Shown: one piece after another, positions 11,435 to 21,840 of the stretch
Layout: every line of letters starts with the position of its first letter
Numbering within the stretch: the stretch's first letter is position 1
NCBI GenBank assembly: GCA_033239005.1
Contig: BSQZ01000035.1
Span: 3,489,501-3,553,500, forward strand
Source: Lamellibrachia satsuma
Lineage: Eukaryota; Annelida; Polychaeta; Sabellida; Siboglinidae
Reading direction: 5' to 3'
Length of the DNA: 64,000 bases
Made by a program: the position numbers and the translations under genes
Notes under the pieces: model-generated
Told to the model about the DNA's origin: nothing
What the model saw: the letters and a program-made list of their open reading frames with translations, nothing else
Databases searched by the model: none

Positions 11435-13366
11435 GGTCAAACGGGTGCAAAAGGAACTTAACACCAAACTGAGAGAGGAAAAAAACGACACTACAAAGAC
11501 AAAATAGAGAAACATTTCAATTGCATGAACAATAAAACATTATGGGATACATTGAAGTCAGCCATAAACATGAACTGTACTAGGAAACCAATACACACTA
11601 CAAATGAACAGGCTTTTGAAATGAATGATGTTTACAGACATTTTGATACTCAGGACTCTTCCAGTAGATGTGATTCTGTGCTCAGTGATGTGGTTGTTAG
11701 TAATGCCGAAAAGCTTGAAATTGATGTAGACATTGTTACCAAAGTCTTCCTACATGTATGTAGTAGAAAATCAACTGGTCCTGATAGCATTTCAGCTTTT
11801 TTATTGAAAACATTTGCTGAAGAGCTGGCACCGGCTTGGTGCCCCATATTAAAATGTTCGGTCGATAGCCACAGGGTACCAATATTCTGGAAAACCTCAT
11901 ATATTATTCCTGTACCAAAGAAAAATTTACCAAAAGAAAACAATGATTACAAACCTGTTGCACTTACATCAATTGTCATGAAATGTTTGGAACACATAGT
12001 GGTTTGTAAACTGAGGTCAGACGTTCAGGACTATCTTGACACATTCCAATATGCCTACAGGCAGGGCAGAGGAACAGATGAAACTGTCAACACTATTGTA
12101 CATTTAATTTTGAAACACTTAGACAAGCCCAAGGCTTTTGCTAGAATACAGTTTATAGACTAGCTTGGCGTTCAAACTTATCCAACCTCACACCCTGCTC
12201 ACTAAGCTGTAACAAATGAATGTCAATCCATATATCATCAAGTGGTATCATTCTTTTCTAACAGATAGAGTGAAGCTTGTTAAAGTAAATCAGATTCTTT
12301 CCAAAACTGTGGTAACAAATACCGGTGCACCCCAAGCTTGTGTCAGTTCGCCGACTTTGTACATTCTGTATACAAATGACTGTACCAGCAGCAGTACTAA
12401 CAACTACATAATCAAATTTTCTAATGACTCGGCTATTCTTAGTCTGTTACATGCTATTCTGACATCAGTATGTACACTTCTGAAATTGAAAGCTTTGTAC
12501 ATTGGTGTGACAACAACCACCTCAAACTCAATGTTAGTAAGACTCAAGAGATGATTTTTTATGCTAAATGTATTGCTGCCGATCACGTGCCTGTTGTTAT
12601 CCATGGTGAAGAAATTGCCCAGATCAGTCAGTACAAATACCTAGGTGTCCATCTTGATAACAAACTTAGCTGGAATGTCCATGGTCACAGTGTGTGCTCC
12701 AAAGTCCACCAGCAGTTGTATTTTCCTCGAAGATTGAGAGCTTTTGGTGTTGATGAAAAAATACTTGTTCTTTTTTTTCGCTCCATTATTGAAAGCATAC
12801 TGCGCTATGGAGTTACTGCTTGGCTTGGCAATTTCTCAATTTCATTGTTGAGACAATAAAGAAATCACAGCTTTCTCGTTTGATGAGAACTGCCATGAAA
12901 ATAACAGGTTCCACATCTCCCATGATCTCCATTCAGGAGATTTTTTAATAGACATTAAGAAGACAGTCAGTCAAGATTATTTATGACACCAAACATGTTT
13001 TACATAATGAATTTCAGCTCCTGCCATCTGGCAGACACTATAGAAATCCTCCGTCCAGGCTTAATAGATACACATACTCATTTGTGCCACTGTCCATTAA
13101 ACAACTTAACTCATGATGCCTGCTGCAAGTGTCACTTGTTGTTCCTAGCATAACAAATAATGTGTATGCAATGTATATAATGTCTATTCATTTATTTATT
13201 TGTGTATTTATTATTTATTATTATTACTATTATTTTAGTCTGTTTCACTGTCTACTTATCTGCCGCTTTTATGGTTTTATATATATATTGCAGTCATGTC
13301 TGTTCTTACCCGAGACAAATTTCTCAATTTCATTGTTGAGACAATAAAGAATTATCTTATCTATCT
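11435..13366 (+). mobile_element. Rex1-like LINE nested in another LINE
   Basis: The RT domain runs from SRKSTGPDSISAFLLK (about 11764) through VPKKNLPKENNDYKPVALTS and FQYAYRQGRGTDETVNTI. It continues at 12216 (NVNPYIIKWYHSFLTDRVKL), then APQACVSSPTLYILYTNDC and IKFSNDSA. The usual FADD/FSDD box reads FSND, so a catalytic Asp is lost. The end has YKYLGVHLDNKLSW, then RSIIESILRYGVTAWLGN, and LLPSGRHYRNPPSRLNRYTY, typical of Rex1/Babar elements. ACTA flanks both ends (11431-11434 and 13367-13370), probably a 4-bp target duplication. The 3' tail is a short TATC-type repeat after AATAAA. No Rex1 endonuclease is present, so the copy is 5'-truncated. Confidence 0.8.
12829..12866 (+). repeat. Internal copy of the Rex1 3'-end sequence
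   Basis: About 33 bases beginning TTTCTCAATTTCATTG occur here inside the ORF and again at 13320-13352 at the very 3' end of the same element. Both copies contain AATAAAGAA. Confidence 0.8.
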
Positions 13367-13370
13367 ACTA

Positions 13371-15050
13371 ACCTACGAGTGCGCTGAATTGCTCACCAAT
13401 GATTTTCGCACACTACTTTGATGATAAAATCGAGTTTATTCCCACCAAGCTACAAGAGCCACATCCCCATATTACGAGTACCAAACCTGTGAGCACAGAC
13501 CACCCTGCCACAGAATGCCATCTCACTACTTTCGAGTAAATCACACTAGACAAGACTGTGCACCTACTAAGCAAGTCATCATCAAAAACTTACAAACTTG
13601 ATCCTATGCCTTCAGAGTTGGTAAAAAAGCACTTAAATGTGTTGACAACAACTATCACGACCATCATCAACAAGGAATGCCTGACGAAATGAAAGCAGCT
13701 ATCATCACACCCATCTTGAAAAAAACATACCTTGATATTGAAACCCTTAAAAGCTATCGACCTGTTTTCAACTTGTGCTTTTTATTGAAGCTAGTCGAGA
13801 GGATTGTGGCAAACCGGTTGATTGCACATATGCGCAAAAACAACTTGCACATGCCATTACAATCAGCCTACTAAGAGAACTGTAGCACTGAGATAGCACT
13901 CCTGCATGTGCATGACTATGTAATCTGGTGCATTGACAAACACCAAGGTGTGGTGCTGCTGCAACATGATCTAAGTACAGCATTCGACACAATCAAATGA
14001 TGCACAATTCAGCCTGACTGATGATGCATCACCTGAAACTACCATCGCAAAGATGAAACCTTGCGTCGCCAGTATTTATCAATGGATGAAGATCAACATG
14101 CTGAAACTTAATGATGACAAGACAGAGTTCCTCGTTCCTCACCATTCGCCCAAAGTCAGCAAACCAGCAAGTTCTTCCTGATTGTGTAATGGTTGGCAAC
14201 GCTCGCATATTGCCAACAATGCACGCCAGAAACTTGGGAGTAACCTTCAACTGCACCATGTTCCTTGAACGACACCTGACAAATATTTCTTGGGCTGCAT
14301 ACTAACACCTGTGCAGCATTGGACGCATTCATTGTTATTTAAGCCATGAGCACATGAAACAACTTGTACATGCACTAGTCATCTCGCGCATTGACTGCTG
14401 CATCAGCGACTTTAATTGGTAAACTTCAGTGAATACAAAATGCCTGTTTCATGATTCGATTGAAACACTACCGTGTCACGACCATGCTCTTGGAGTTGCA
14501 CTGGCTTCCAATAAAATGCTGCATCACTTTCAAGACACTGTTTCTCACTTTCAAAAGCCTTCACGGACTCACACCTCAATACCTATCTGCCCTTCCCTCT
14601 CCTTATTGCCCGACTCGCTCTCTATGCTCACCCGACAAGCTACTCCTTAAACAACCAACCAGTATGCCAATATACGAGTGTTGGGCAGTTGAAGGCAGCT
14701 CGAAAAACACACCTTTTTCAAAATTATTTTGGGTTTAATTAATTCATTATACAGCCTGTATTAACTATTTATAATTTTTATTAATTTATATATTTACCTA
14801 TTTATCAGTTTATCTATTTATATATTATGCATGTACTTGTTATACTTTTGTTTTTATTAGTTTTAACTATTTTACTTAGACAATATATTTTATTATATTT
14901 ACTAGCAATAATTGCAGATTTATGAACATTAGTATTGAAAATGTGTATGATTTTATTTTAAAAGTATACAGGATTGTACAGCACCCAGTATAATTATTTG
15001 GATAGGCACTATATAAGAAATTTATTATTGTTTTTTATTATTATTAAACT
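13371..15050 (+). mobile_element. CR1-like LINE, 3' half with RT core deleted
   Basis: This continues the element interrupted at 11434. The linker reads TYECAELLTNDF, then LLSKSSSKTYKLDPMPSELV. RT fingers follow: AAIITPILKKTYLD and LKSYRPVFNLCFLLKLVERI (13690-13810), then LLQHDLSTAFDTI at about 13950. Immediately after, the frame jumps to SPETTIAKM and INMLKLNDDKTEFLV (14030-14140). The palm with the YADD box, roughly 100-200 residues, is therefore deleted at about 13997-14030. The thumb and C-terminus contain LLELHWLPIKCCITFKTL (14490) and LHGLTPQYLSALPSPYC. The AT-rich 3' UTR ends in GGCACTATATAAG and an (ATT)n tail at 15020-15050. Confidence 0.75.
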
Positions 15051-15054
15051 AAAA

Positions 15055-15905
15055 CACTGTGGTATCCAGGGAAAGACATGTCGTTGGATCAGTTCTTGGC
15101 TTGCAAATAGGACACAGTGGGTTGTCGTTGATGGCGATGCTTCACACAAAATCCAAATGTTTCCAGTGTTCCCCAGGGTACTGTGCTTGTTCCGCTCATG
15201 TTTCTGTTATACATAAATTACATCAGAGAAAATATTACTTCCCACATTAAACTATTTACTGTTGACTGCTATTCAGGACAACTGAAAGTGTTGCTGATGA
15301 CGAATGATTTTTAATCCAGAAAAATACTACACACTCCATATGTATAAACCAAAAACCTACTAAAAATGGACTACTTGGTATATCATGGATGGGGTCACTC
15401 TCAAGGCTGTCAGTCACCATCCATATCCTGGAGTCGAATTACAGCGAGATCTCAAATGGAAAACCCACATCGATAACATCACCTCTAAAGCAAATAAAAC
15501 TCTTGGGCTAATCAAAAGAAATCTACATAAGTGCTCACAAGAAGTAAAGGTGAAAGGATACACCAATCTTGTCAGCACTAAGCTCGAATATTCCTTCGAA
15601 TATTACACAGTATGTTTTCAACACTTAACTGGCCAACTCTCCAAAATAATAGGAAAGTTGCAAGACTGTCAGTTTCACAAAGCCTTACACCATAAAAACA
15701 CTATCACCTTGCTAGACTACCTTAAAATGTCTACTCGCCACACTAGATCGAGCGACTGTCACCACTTCTTCGTCCAGCAGTTAATTCCGACGTGTTCAAG
15801 CATAATTTCTTTCCATGCACAGTTACAGACTGGAATTCCTTAACCCCTGAAATTTCCAACGGTGAAAAAACCTCCAATTTTAAAAGTAGATTGAAAAAAC
15901 TGTAT
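15055..15905 (+). mobile_element. CR1-like LINE fragment, RT end and C-terminus
   Basis: The first part reads WISSWLANRTQWVVVDGDAS, then VPQGTVLVPLMFLLYINYI in another frame. The catalytic box region is damaged: KLFTVDC stands where FADD is expected. From 15385 the frame MDGVTLKAVSHHPYPGVELQ, RDLKWKTHIDNITSKANKTL, GLIKRNLHKCSQEVK and LEYSFEYYTVC is the usual CR1 thumb/C-terminal sequence, with an F replacing the expected tract before VWDPY. It ends with SNFKSRLKKLYY and a stop at about 15910. It abuts the (ATT)n tail of the previous LINE. Confidence 0.75.
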
Positions 15906-16012
15906 TATTAGTGTATGTAACTGGAAGCCCCGTGTACAGCAACCATAGATATAACTGTATTATTAGTGTAGGTAACTGGAATCCCCGTGGACAGCATCCA
16001 TAGACATAACCA
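15900..16012. repeat. 55-bp tandem duplication
   Basis: The sequence starting CTGTATTATTAGTGTA is present twice in a row (from 15900 and from 15955), with a few substitutions. It follows the stop codon of the LINE fragment and may be part of its 3' UTR. From 16013 to 16245 nothing else is recognised. Confidence 0.75.
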
Positions 16013-16245
16013 CGTCACTCAAATTATTTGATCAGTATCTCTACAAGTACCGGGTAATATGTTTTATTTCATAATTTTTTTCCCTTCTAATTATCAGTGA
16101 ATGATGCTGTCCACTCCGTGTCCACGGGATTATACACTGAATGGTTCTTCTCGTTATCCATGTAGATGTGGTTTACTAGGAAAACCTTGTTGAACACACA
16201 TCTTAATTTTATGGACCACGCCATACTGTATTTTTTGCCTTGACT

Positions 16246-16475
16246 TCCTGTACACATCAAGGTTTGGTGCTTTCAGTGACATCCCACATCCCACCTATTG
16301 TTCTAGGACATATTAGTAAATTTAGGTATCTCACAATGTTACCTTATATGTTTACTATGTTGATACATAATAATGTATAGACAACTAGACTAACAGCACA
16401 CATGCTGGGACATTGTGTATACATGCATTATTATTATATTGTACCACAACTGTTGTCAATTGGCTTGTTGTAACA
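16246..16475. repeat. Unidentified interspersed repeat, copy 1
   Basis: The segment from CTTTCAGTGACATCCCAC to GTACCACAACTGTTGTCAAT recurs at about 17697-18035. This copy lacks an internal block carrying the triple 25-bp repeat seen in copy 2. No coding capacity. It directly abuts the 3' end of the minus-strand CR1 copy. Confidence 0.7.
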
Positions 16476-17410
16476 AGATTTAACAAGATTTGCCATCCAA
16501 GCCAAAGGTCCAGATGGCAAGTGGACAAGGAAGCCATTGGCTTATCGAGATTCCAACAATGTTCACCTACTTATAACCCGCCCTCCTGAGATATGTGTCA
16601 ACCTTGTTTTTAAACATATTCACGCTGCTAGCAGTTACACAACCTGTAGACAGTTTGTTCCATTCATTTATTGTCCTCTGTGAGAACGAGTGCTTCCTGA
16701 TGTCCAATCTACATTGATCCTTTACTAATTTTACCTCATGTCCTCTAGTTCTGCTATCCTTCTTGAGTGAGAAAAACATATTTCTATCAATATTTTCATA
16801 CCCATTCAATATCTTAAAAACTTCAATCTGATCTCCTCTTAACCTCCTTGTCTCTAGAGTTGTTAAACCACATTCTTTCAGGCGTTCTTCATAACTAAGG
16901 TCTCTAAGTTCTGGAATCATTTTAGTTGCTCTCCTTTGTATGCGTTCAAGCGTATCTATATCCTTCTTACGATATGGTCTCCATGCTTGTATACAGCATT
17001 CTAAATGAGGTCTAACTATTGCTTTATAAAGAGGTATAATTAACTTTTTCCCTTGTATGTTATGTTTCTTCTAATCAATCCAAGAATTTGATTACCCTTT
17101 GAAGCTGCAATACCACACTGCTCTGAAACTTTCATATCAGCACTTATTGTAACTCCTAAGTCCTTTTCTTTTACAGTAGTACCCAGAACAGTATCTCCCA
17201 TTTTATAGTTTACATTCAAGTTCCCATGTCCTGTATGTAGGCATTTACATTTCCAAAAATTGAACAGCATCTGCCATTTCTCAGACCATTTCACTAATCT
17301 GTCTAGATCGTTTTGCAAATGTCGTTTATCACCATCAGTATTAACCTTTCTAAACAGTTTTGTGTCATCCGCAAATTTCAGTACGTTACTTGTTATACTG
17401 TCGTCCAAGT
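16476..17410 (-). mobile_element. CR1 family copy 1, RT end, C-terminus and 3' UTR
   Basis: The minus strand encodes SNVLKFADDTKLFRKVNT (about 17395-17340) with the catalytic FADD, then VKWSEKWQMLFNFWKCKCLH, then VKEKDLGVTISADMKVSEQC. The frame stops after NITYKGKS at about 17043. The protein continues one frame over (LIIPLYKAIVRPHLEYC) to IPELRDLSYEERLKECGL and NEWNKLSTGC. The 3' UTR carries AAGCCAATGGCTTCCTTGTC and ends with AAATCTTGTT repeats at about 16490. It is nearly identical to 23560-24417 in opposite orientation. Its upstream part breaks off at 17410 in the sequence for DLDD. Confidence 0.85.
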
Positions 17411-18110
17411 TGTTGTGTATATACGTGAAAACTACTGTCATAAATATTTTTATCCCAGCTCTGCCGTCTTGTGTTTCACACAAAATAAAACAGTTGGGGC
17501 TACCCCTGCTGTGTTTTGTGAGAGATATCAAGACGGTTCCGTTTACCAGAAGCAGATCCCTATTTTATTATACTTTTAACCAACCAATCACAGCGGTTGG
17601 CAATAAGCACTGCCTCTGCCTTTTCTGATCAAGAATCAAGAAACTTGTTCCCACCCATACTGCCCTCCCCTTGTGTTTTTTTGTCTTGTAAAGGCGCTTT
17701 CAGTGACATCCCACCTATTGTTCTAGGACATATTAGTAAATTTAGGTATCTCACAATGTCACCTTATATGTTTACTATGTCACCTTATATGTTTACTATG
17801 TTGTTGTTGATACATAATAATGTATAGACAACTAGAATTGTGTTGCTATCTATAAATGTTTTATTTAATAGAACACATGCTGGGACAATTAGCAAACAGC
17901 ATGCTGGGACAATTAGCAAACAGCATGCTGGGACAATTAGCAAACATTCTAGTGTTGCTAACTTTATGGACAGTTTATGTTTCACTGTGTATACATGCAT
18001 TATTATTATATTGTACCACAACTGTTGTCAATTGACTTGTCGTGTATATACGTAAAAACTACTGTCATTAAATATTTTTATCCCAGCTCTGGCGTCTTGT
18101 GTTTCACAGA
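17411..18110. repeat. Segment replacing the RT core of CR1 copy 1; contains repeat copy 2
   Basis: A block of about 0.7 kb interrupts CR1 copy 1. The first 70 bases (GTTGTGTATATACGTGAAAA to TGTTTCACA) are repeated with small changes at 18037-18110, so the block is bounded by a direct repeat. Inside it, 17697-18035 is a second copy of the repeat at 16246-16475. A 21-bp tandem duplication (CACCTTATATGTTTACTATG) lies at 17760-17800. Confidence 0.65.
17872..17946. repeat. Short tandem repeat, about 22-25 bp, three copies
   Basis: CATGCTGGGACAATTAGCAA occurs three times in a row, separated by ACAG. Only one truncated unit exists in the sister copy near 16402. Confidence 0.85.
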
Positions 18111-18365
18111 AAAAATACTTATATAGCACCCGATCAATCGAGATTGCTCTCAGGCGCTTTACATGCAGAGTAGTATTTTACAAGCCATACGTTGCTAAGA
18201 GAATAATTATACTGAGAATATACCAAGAAATTAAATATACTAAATATATTCTAAAAGCTACTTTAAATATATTCATTTATACAAGTAAGACTTAGAATAT
18301 AACAATAAAAATGCTTAATACAATTATTAAAAAAATATTCTTAAGAACTATACTTTAAATAAGTT
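18111..18365. repeat. AT-rich repeat with TATATAGC...GCGCTTTACA motif
   Basis: It starts with ACTTATATAGCACCCGATC, then TTGCTCTCAGGCGCTTTACA, followed by an AT-rich tract containing two related blocks (TATTCTAAAAGCTACTTTAAA and TATTCTTAAGAACTATACTT). This motif pair is familiar from dispersed repeats of marine invertebrates, but I cannot name the family. Confidence 0.45.
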
Positions 18366-19640
18366 CAGTAATACAAGTGATATCTTTTGTGGTAAAAACT
18401 GAGCTGAAATACTCATTCAGGACCTCTGCCATTTGAAACACGTCTGAAATTATGCTTTCACTGTTGTTTTCCAGTGGTCCGACCTTATCTCAAACTTTCT
18501 ACTTACTCCTTACATAAGCAAAGAAACTCTTGCTGTCAATTTTTATATTACCTGCCAATTTGTTTTCAAAGGTTCTTTTAGATTTTCTAATTTCAGTTGT
18601 AGCTAGGTTACGTGCCTCTTTGTAGTTTGTGTAGTCTTCTACATTTCCAGTGTGTTTATATACCCTCCACAGCATCTGTTTGTGAGCAATTTTTCTAATA
18701 GCCTCTTTTGACAGGTGTTTCTTCCTGGACCCTTCCCCTTGTTTTCTTAATGGAACAAATTTATCAATAATGCCCTCAATCTCATATTTCAAACAAGTCC
18801 AGCATTCTGTTGCTGTCTTGTTCTTCAGCAAGTTATTCCAATCTATATTTGCTAGATATGTTCTTATCTGTTTATATTTGCCTTTGTTGAAGTTCCTTCT
18901 CCATTGTTTTTTATATGTATTCCCTGTTTTTACTTTTATATTAAAATGGTTTTGGTTATGGTCACTTGAACCCAAAGGTTCGTGTACTTTGTCAACTAAT
19001 TCATTTTGAGAAGACAAAATTAAATCTAACACATTCCCACCTCTGGTTGGTTCCAAGACATGTTGAGTAAGGAAACAGTCCTGTGTTAGAAGTAGAAACT
19101 GATGGTCGTCACCTCCAGCACTCTCTAATGATTCTCATTGTGTATGGCCATGGTTAAAATCACCCATTATAACACATTCCCCCTTGCTCACCTCCCTTAT
19201 CGCCTTTTGTAATTTTACATCTTCCTCTTGTCCTATGTTGAGACTACGATAAACTACTCCTATTGTTAATGTTGAGTTCCTGGTACCTATGTTACACCAA
19301 ATTGCTTCCTCACAATCTGCTTCACTTTTCAGTGTTATTTCATATGCTTGGATAGATTCTTTAATATATAAAATTACTCCACCTCCCCTTCTTTCTCGTG
19401 TATCCTTCCTAAACATTGCATAGCCTATCAGTGCTAACTCAGCATCTACTATATCTTTATTTGCTCATGATTCTGTGATGCCTATTACATGAGGATCAAT
19501 ATCTGCTACAATAATGTCTAACTCACTTTTTTTATTTACTATGCTCCTGGCATTTAAGCATACACATTTCAGTTCATTGTCTGAAATTATTGGTGAACAT
19601 TTCTTTGGATGTGTATTTGTAGTAGTACTCCTTTGAGTTT
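18366..19640 (-). pseudogene. CR1 copy 1: endonuclease and linker
   Basis: The minus strand reads CVCLNARSIVNKKSELDIIV (about 19560), VIGITES with a stop, MFRKDTRERRGGGVILYIKE (19416-19350), IGVVYRSLNIGQ and CVIMGDFNHGHTQ (about 19160), then LEPTRGGNVLDLILSSQNEL and GSSDHNQNHF with the SDH box (about 18970). These are the usual apurinic/apyrimidinic-type endonuclease boxes. The linker (KKQWRRNFNKGKYKQIRTYL to KTFENKLAGNIKIDSKSFFAYVRSK) runs to 18499. The similarity ends at about 18366 in the segment leading to the RT. Three stops interrupt the frame. Confidence 0.8.
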
Positions 19641-20435
19641 TCTCTGCCAGTTCCCACTGCGCATCTAGTTTAAATAATTTATGGTACACTGTACCTGTGC
19701 CCTCGTCGACAACTCTGACAAACTCACACCCAAGAACTGCAGCACCCTTCCCTGTCAGATGAAGTCCATCTCTCATGAAAAAGTCATCTCTTCCCACAAA
19801 GTTTAACCAAATGTCTACGAAGCCTACTCCCTCCTCCATACATACCTTCCGTACTTGTGTGTTGATCGCCATCCTCCTACAGTTCCTATATTCCTCTCCC
19901 CTGCCTCCCATTATTGGTAATATCCCTGACAATACAATCTGTCCAACTCGTGCCTCTTTAAGTGTCTTGATCAACCTCCTATACTTACCAACGATGGTTG
20001 ACGTTCCCTCCTTCTCGGCATTGTTCGTTCACACATGCACGAGAACAGCACCTTCTTACCAGCTTTCTCCCTCACATTGCCATTACTCTCCTTGTTCTCA
20101 CCTCTGTGCTCCTCGTTTTCACCACCTCTGCTCTCCTCGTTCTCACCGCCTCTGCTCTCCTCAGTCTCACCACCTCTGCTCTCATCATTCTCACCACCTC
20201 TGCTCTCTTCTTTCTCACCCTGCCCTGTCATCATCAAAATCATATGCCTTAACTCATTTACCTGCTCCTGCAGATATTTCACTGTTATACACCCCCTACA
20301 CACGAAATGAAAATCATCTGCCTGCACCACTGCCCACGAATTTGCACATCCGGATTTTGCAAAGTCTATCCAGCTGTCGCAGCTAGAGCATGTCAAATTA
20401 CGCTTCGCCTTTACTTGGCGTTTGCATGGCGCCAT
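19641..20435 (-). pseudogene. CR1 copy 1 ORF1: PHD-like finger and partial SGNH esterase
   Basis: The minus-strand ORF starts at 20435 (MAPCKRQVKAKRN) and has a Cys-rich PHD-like finger, CSSCDSWIDFAKSGC to FVCRGC. A leucine-containing stretch and a Glu/Arg/Gly-rich repeat (EESRGGEN, about five units) follow. It then shifts frame to VGQIVLSGILPIMGG and FFMRDGLHLTGKGAAVL, whose D-x-x-H is the last catalytic block of SGNH/GDSL esterases. CR1-like elements are known to carry PHD and esterase domains in ORF1. The GDS block is missing here, and the block expected to read GTNN appears as CERT, so the esterase is dead. After the frameshift the frame runs without a stop into the endonuclease at 19465. 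Confidence 0.75.
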
Positions 20436-20439
20436 GTTA

Positions 20440-20950
20440 GAAATTCAAATTATATTTGTTTATAATCCGTTTATAATCAATTTATACTAGGTAGTCTTCA
20501 CAAAGACTGATTTTGTGTTGTAATACACACTTTATGCTATTTTACTTATGTCTTAATTAAATTTACAACTACTGCCTTGCAACTTACTTTCTATGTAACA
20601 GCTGACTATAACAAAACGTAATATCGCCCGTGCTAACGAAATTTCAGTGACCTTCTTTAAATTCCACTGAATTACTACCTACGACTAACTTTTAACAATA
20701 AACGTTGCTAAAACAAACTATTCAGGTTCTCAATCTTTAATATGTATTATGTACTAAATTATTTACAATAATGTCTCGTATTATATACCCAATCGACTGA
20801 CCACAACAAACCTTAATTATCGCTCGCGCTACCGAGTCTTCGGAGATCTACGATATAAATTACCCTAAATTACTCCTGCAGCTAAATTTTAACAGCAACT
20901 ATTGCCTAAACAAAGACTGTTGTAAGTTTATGTTTAATATACACATAATA
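20440..20950 (-). repeat. Probable CR1 5' UTR with two diverged monomers
   Basis: Two related units of about 230 bp follow each other (about 20500-20740 and 20740-20945). Shared tracts are CAAAGACTG, ACAACTACTGCC, ATATCGCCCGTGCTAACG versus TTATCGCTCGCGCTACCG, and TAACTTTTAACA versus TAAATTTTAACA. They lie just upstream of ORF1 on the minus strand, where LINE promoters usually sit. No coding signal. Confidence 0.5.
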
Positions 20951-20957
20951 ATAATAC

Positions 20958-21430
20958 TTATCCGATCAATATTTCATGCTTTAGACAAATATCCAATCCA
21001 CCAAATTCAATTCCGTGTTCTCCTCGATATACAATATGGCTGGGTAAACATATCAGATTATTCTTACTGACAATAGTCTGTGCTCTGGGTCGGATAATGT
21101 ATTTTCTGGCTATGGTCGCCCTCACTGGAATTGCATTGTTGAAATGTCTGCAACCACCAGCGGTCCCTCTGTGGGTTGGCATTGCTAGACAAATATCCAA
21201 TTGCTTTAGAGTGTCATAGTCATAGACGGTCTTCCTTAAATGCTGCCATAAGTGGTTTTGCAATATGATGGCACAGTTGACGCAGTTGGAAACTTGTGTA
21301 TTGCCATAACAATGGTCGTGGCTCACTGAACACACACACAATACTACTGATGGGAATGTCTCATAAATCACTAAAATCTAGAAAATCGTAAACGTCCACA
21401 TTGTAGATGTGGCATTTTGACAGGTCTACA
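20958..21430 (-). mobile_element. LINE 5' fragment (start of a CR1-like ORF2)
   Basis: The minus-strand frame 21371-20958 contains QLDICLAMPTHRGTAGGCRH, FNNAIPVRATIARK and VSKNNLICLPSHI. A basic RGxxGG stretch followed by IPV and NNLI resembles the region just before the endonuclease of some CR1-like elements. The match is by general pattern only. The fragment ends where the 5' UTR monomers of the neighbouring CR1 copy begin. Confidence 0.45.
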
Positions 21431-21640
21431 GACCTTCACAAAGCAGATAGATATAAACCTGGAATATAATATAACTTCAAACTGAAAATAATGTCAGTAG
21501 TCGAGTGACAGCGTTACCTTGTGGCAGCATAAGCGCACACATCAGCAACATGCACCACCGAGCTTATCCACCATACAAATAACTTTGTACTGTCTTGAAC
21601 AACTACTTTGAGAATTGCTGATATAGCCCAATAAAAAATT
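21431..21640. other. No recognisable feature
   Basis: Unique-looking AT-rich sequence between a LINE fragment and the CAACGT-type repeat. Confidence 0.35.
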
Positions 21641-21840
21641 GGCAATAAATGCAACGTCTTTACAGCATCTGGTCATCAACATCAAATCGACAACCAAACC
21701 CAATGTCTTTACAACGTCTGGTTATCAATGGTATAAGGATGTGTAAAGGTGACATCCATACAACGTTGCAATCATGTCAACAGTCCAACCAACTAGGTTC
21801 ATACAGTGTAGATAGATCCAGCATTTTTACAATGTCTGGT
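21641..21840. repeat. CAACGT-rich interspersed repeat, part 1
   Basis: Repeated phrases such as ACAACGTCTGGTTATCAA, CAACCCAA and CAACGTTGCAAT define a dispersed repeat. It continues at 24418-24900, so the CR1 copy and MITE between them are insertions. The last eight bases, TGTCTGGT, are repeated at 24418-24425. A related repeat lies at 33795-34110. Confidence 0.65.

Noticed and set aside
19775..20386. 203-codon plus-strand frame with Ser/Pro/Leu/Cys-rich repeats
   Set aside because: Shadow of the CR1 ORF1 region with its EESRGGEN repeats on the opposite strand.
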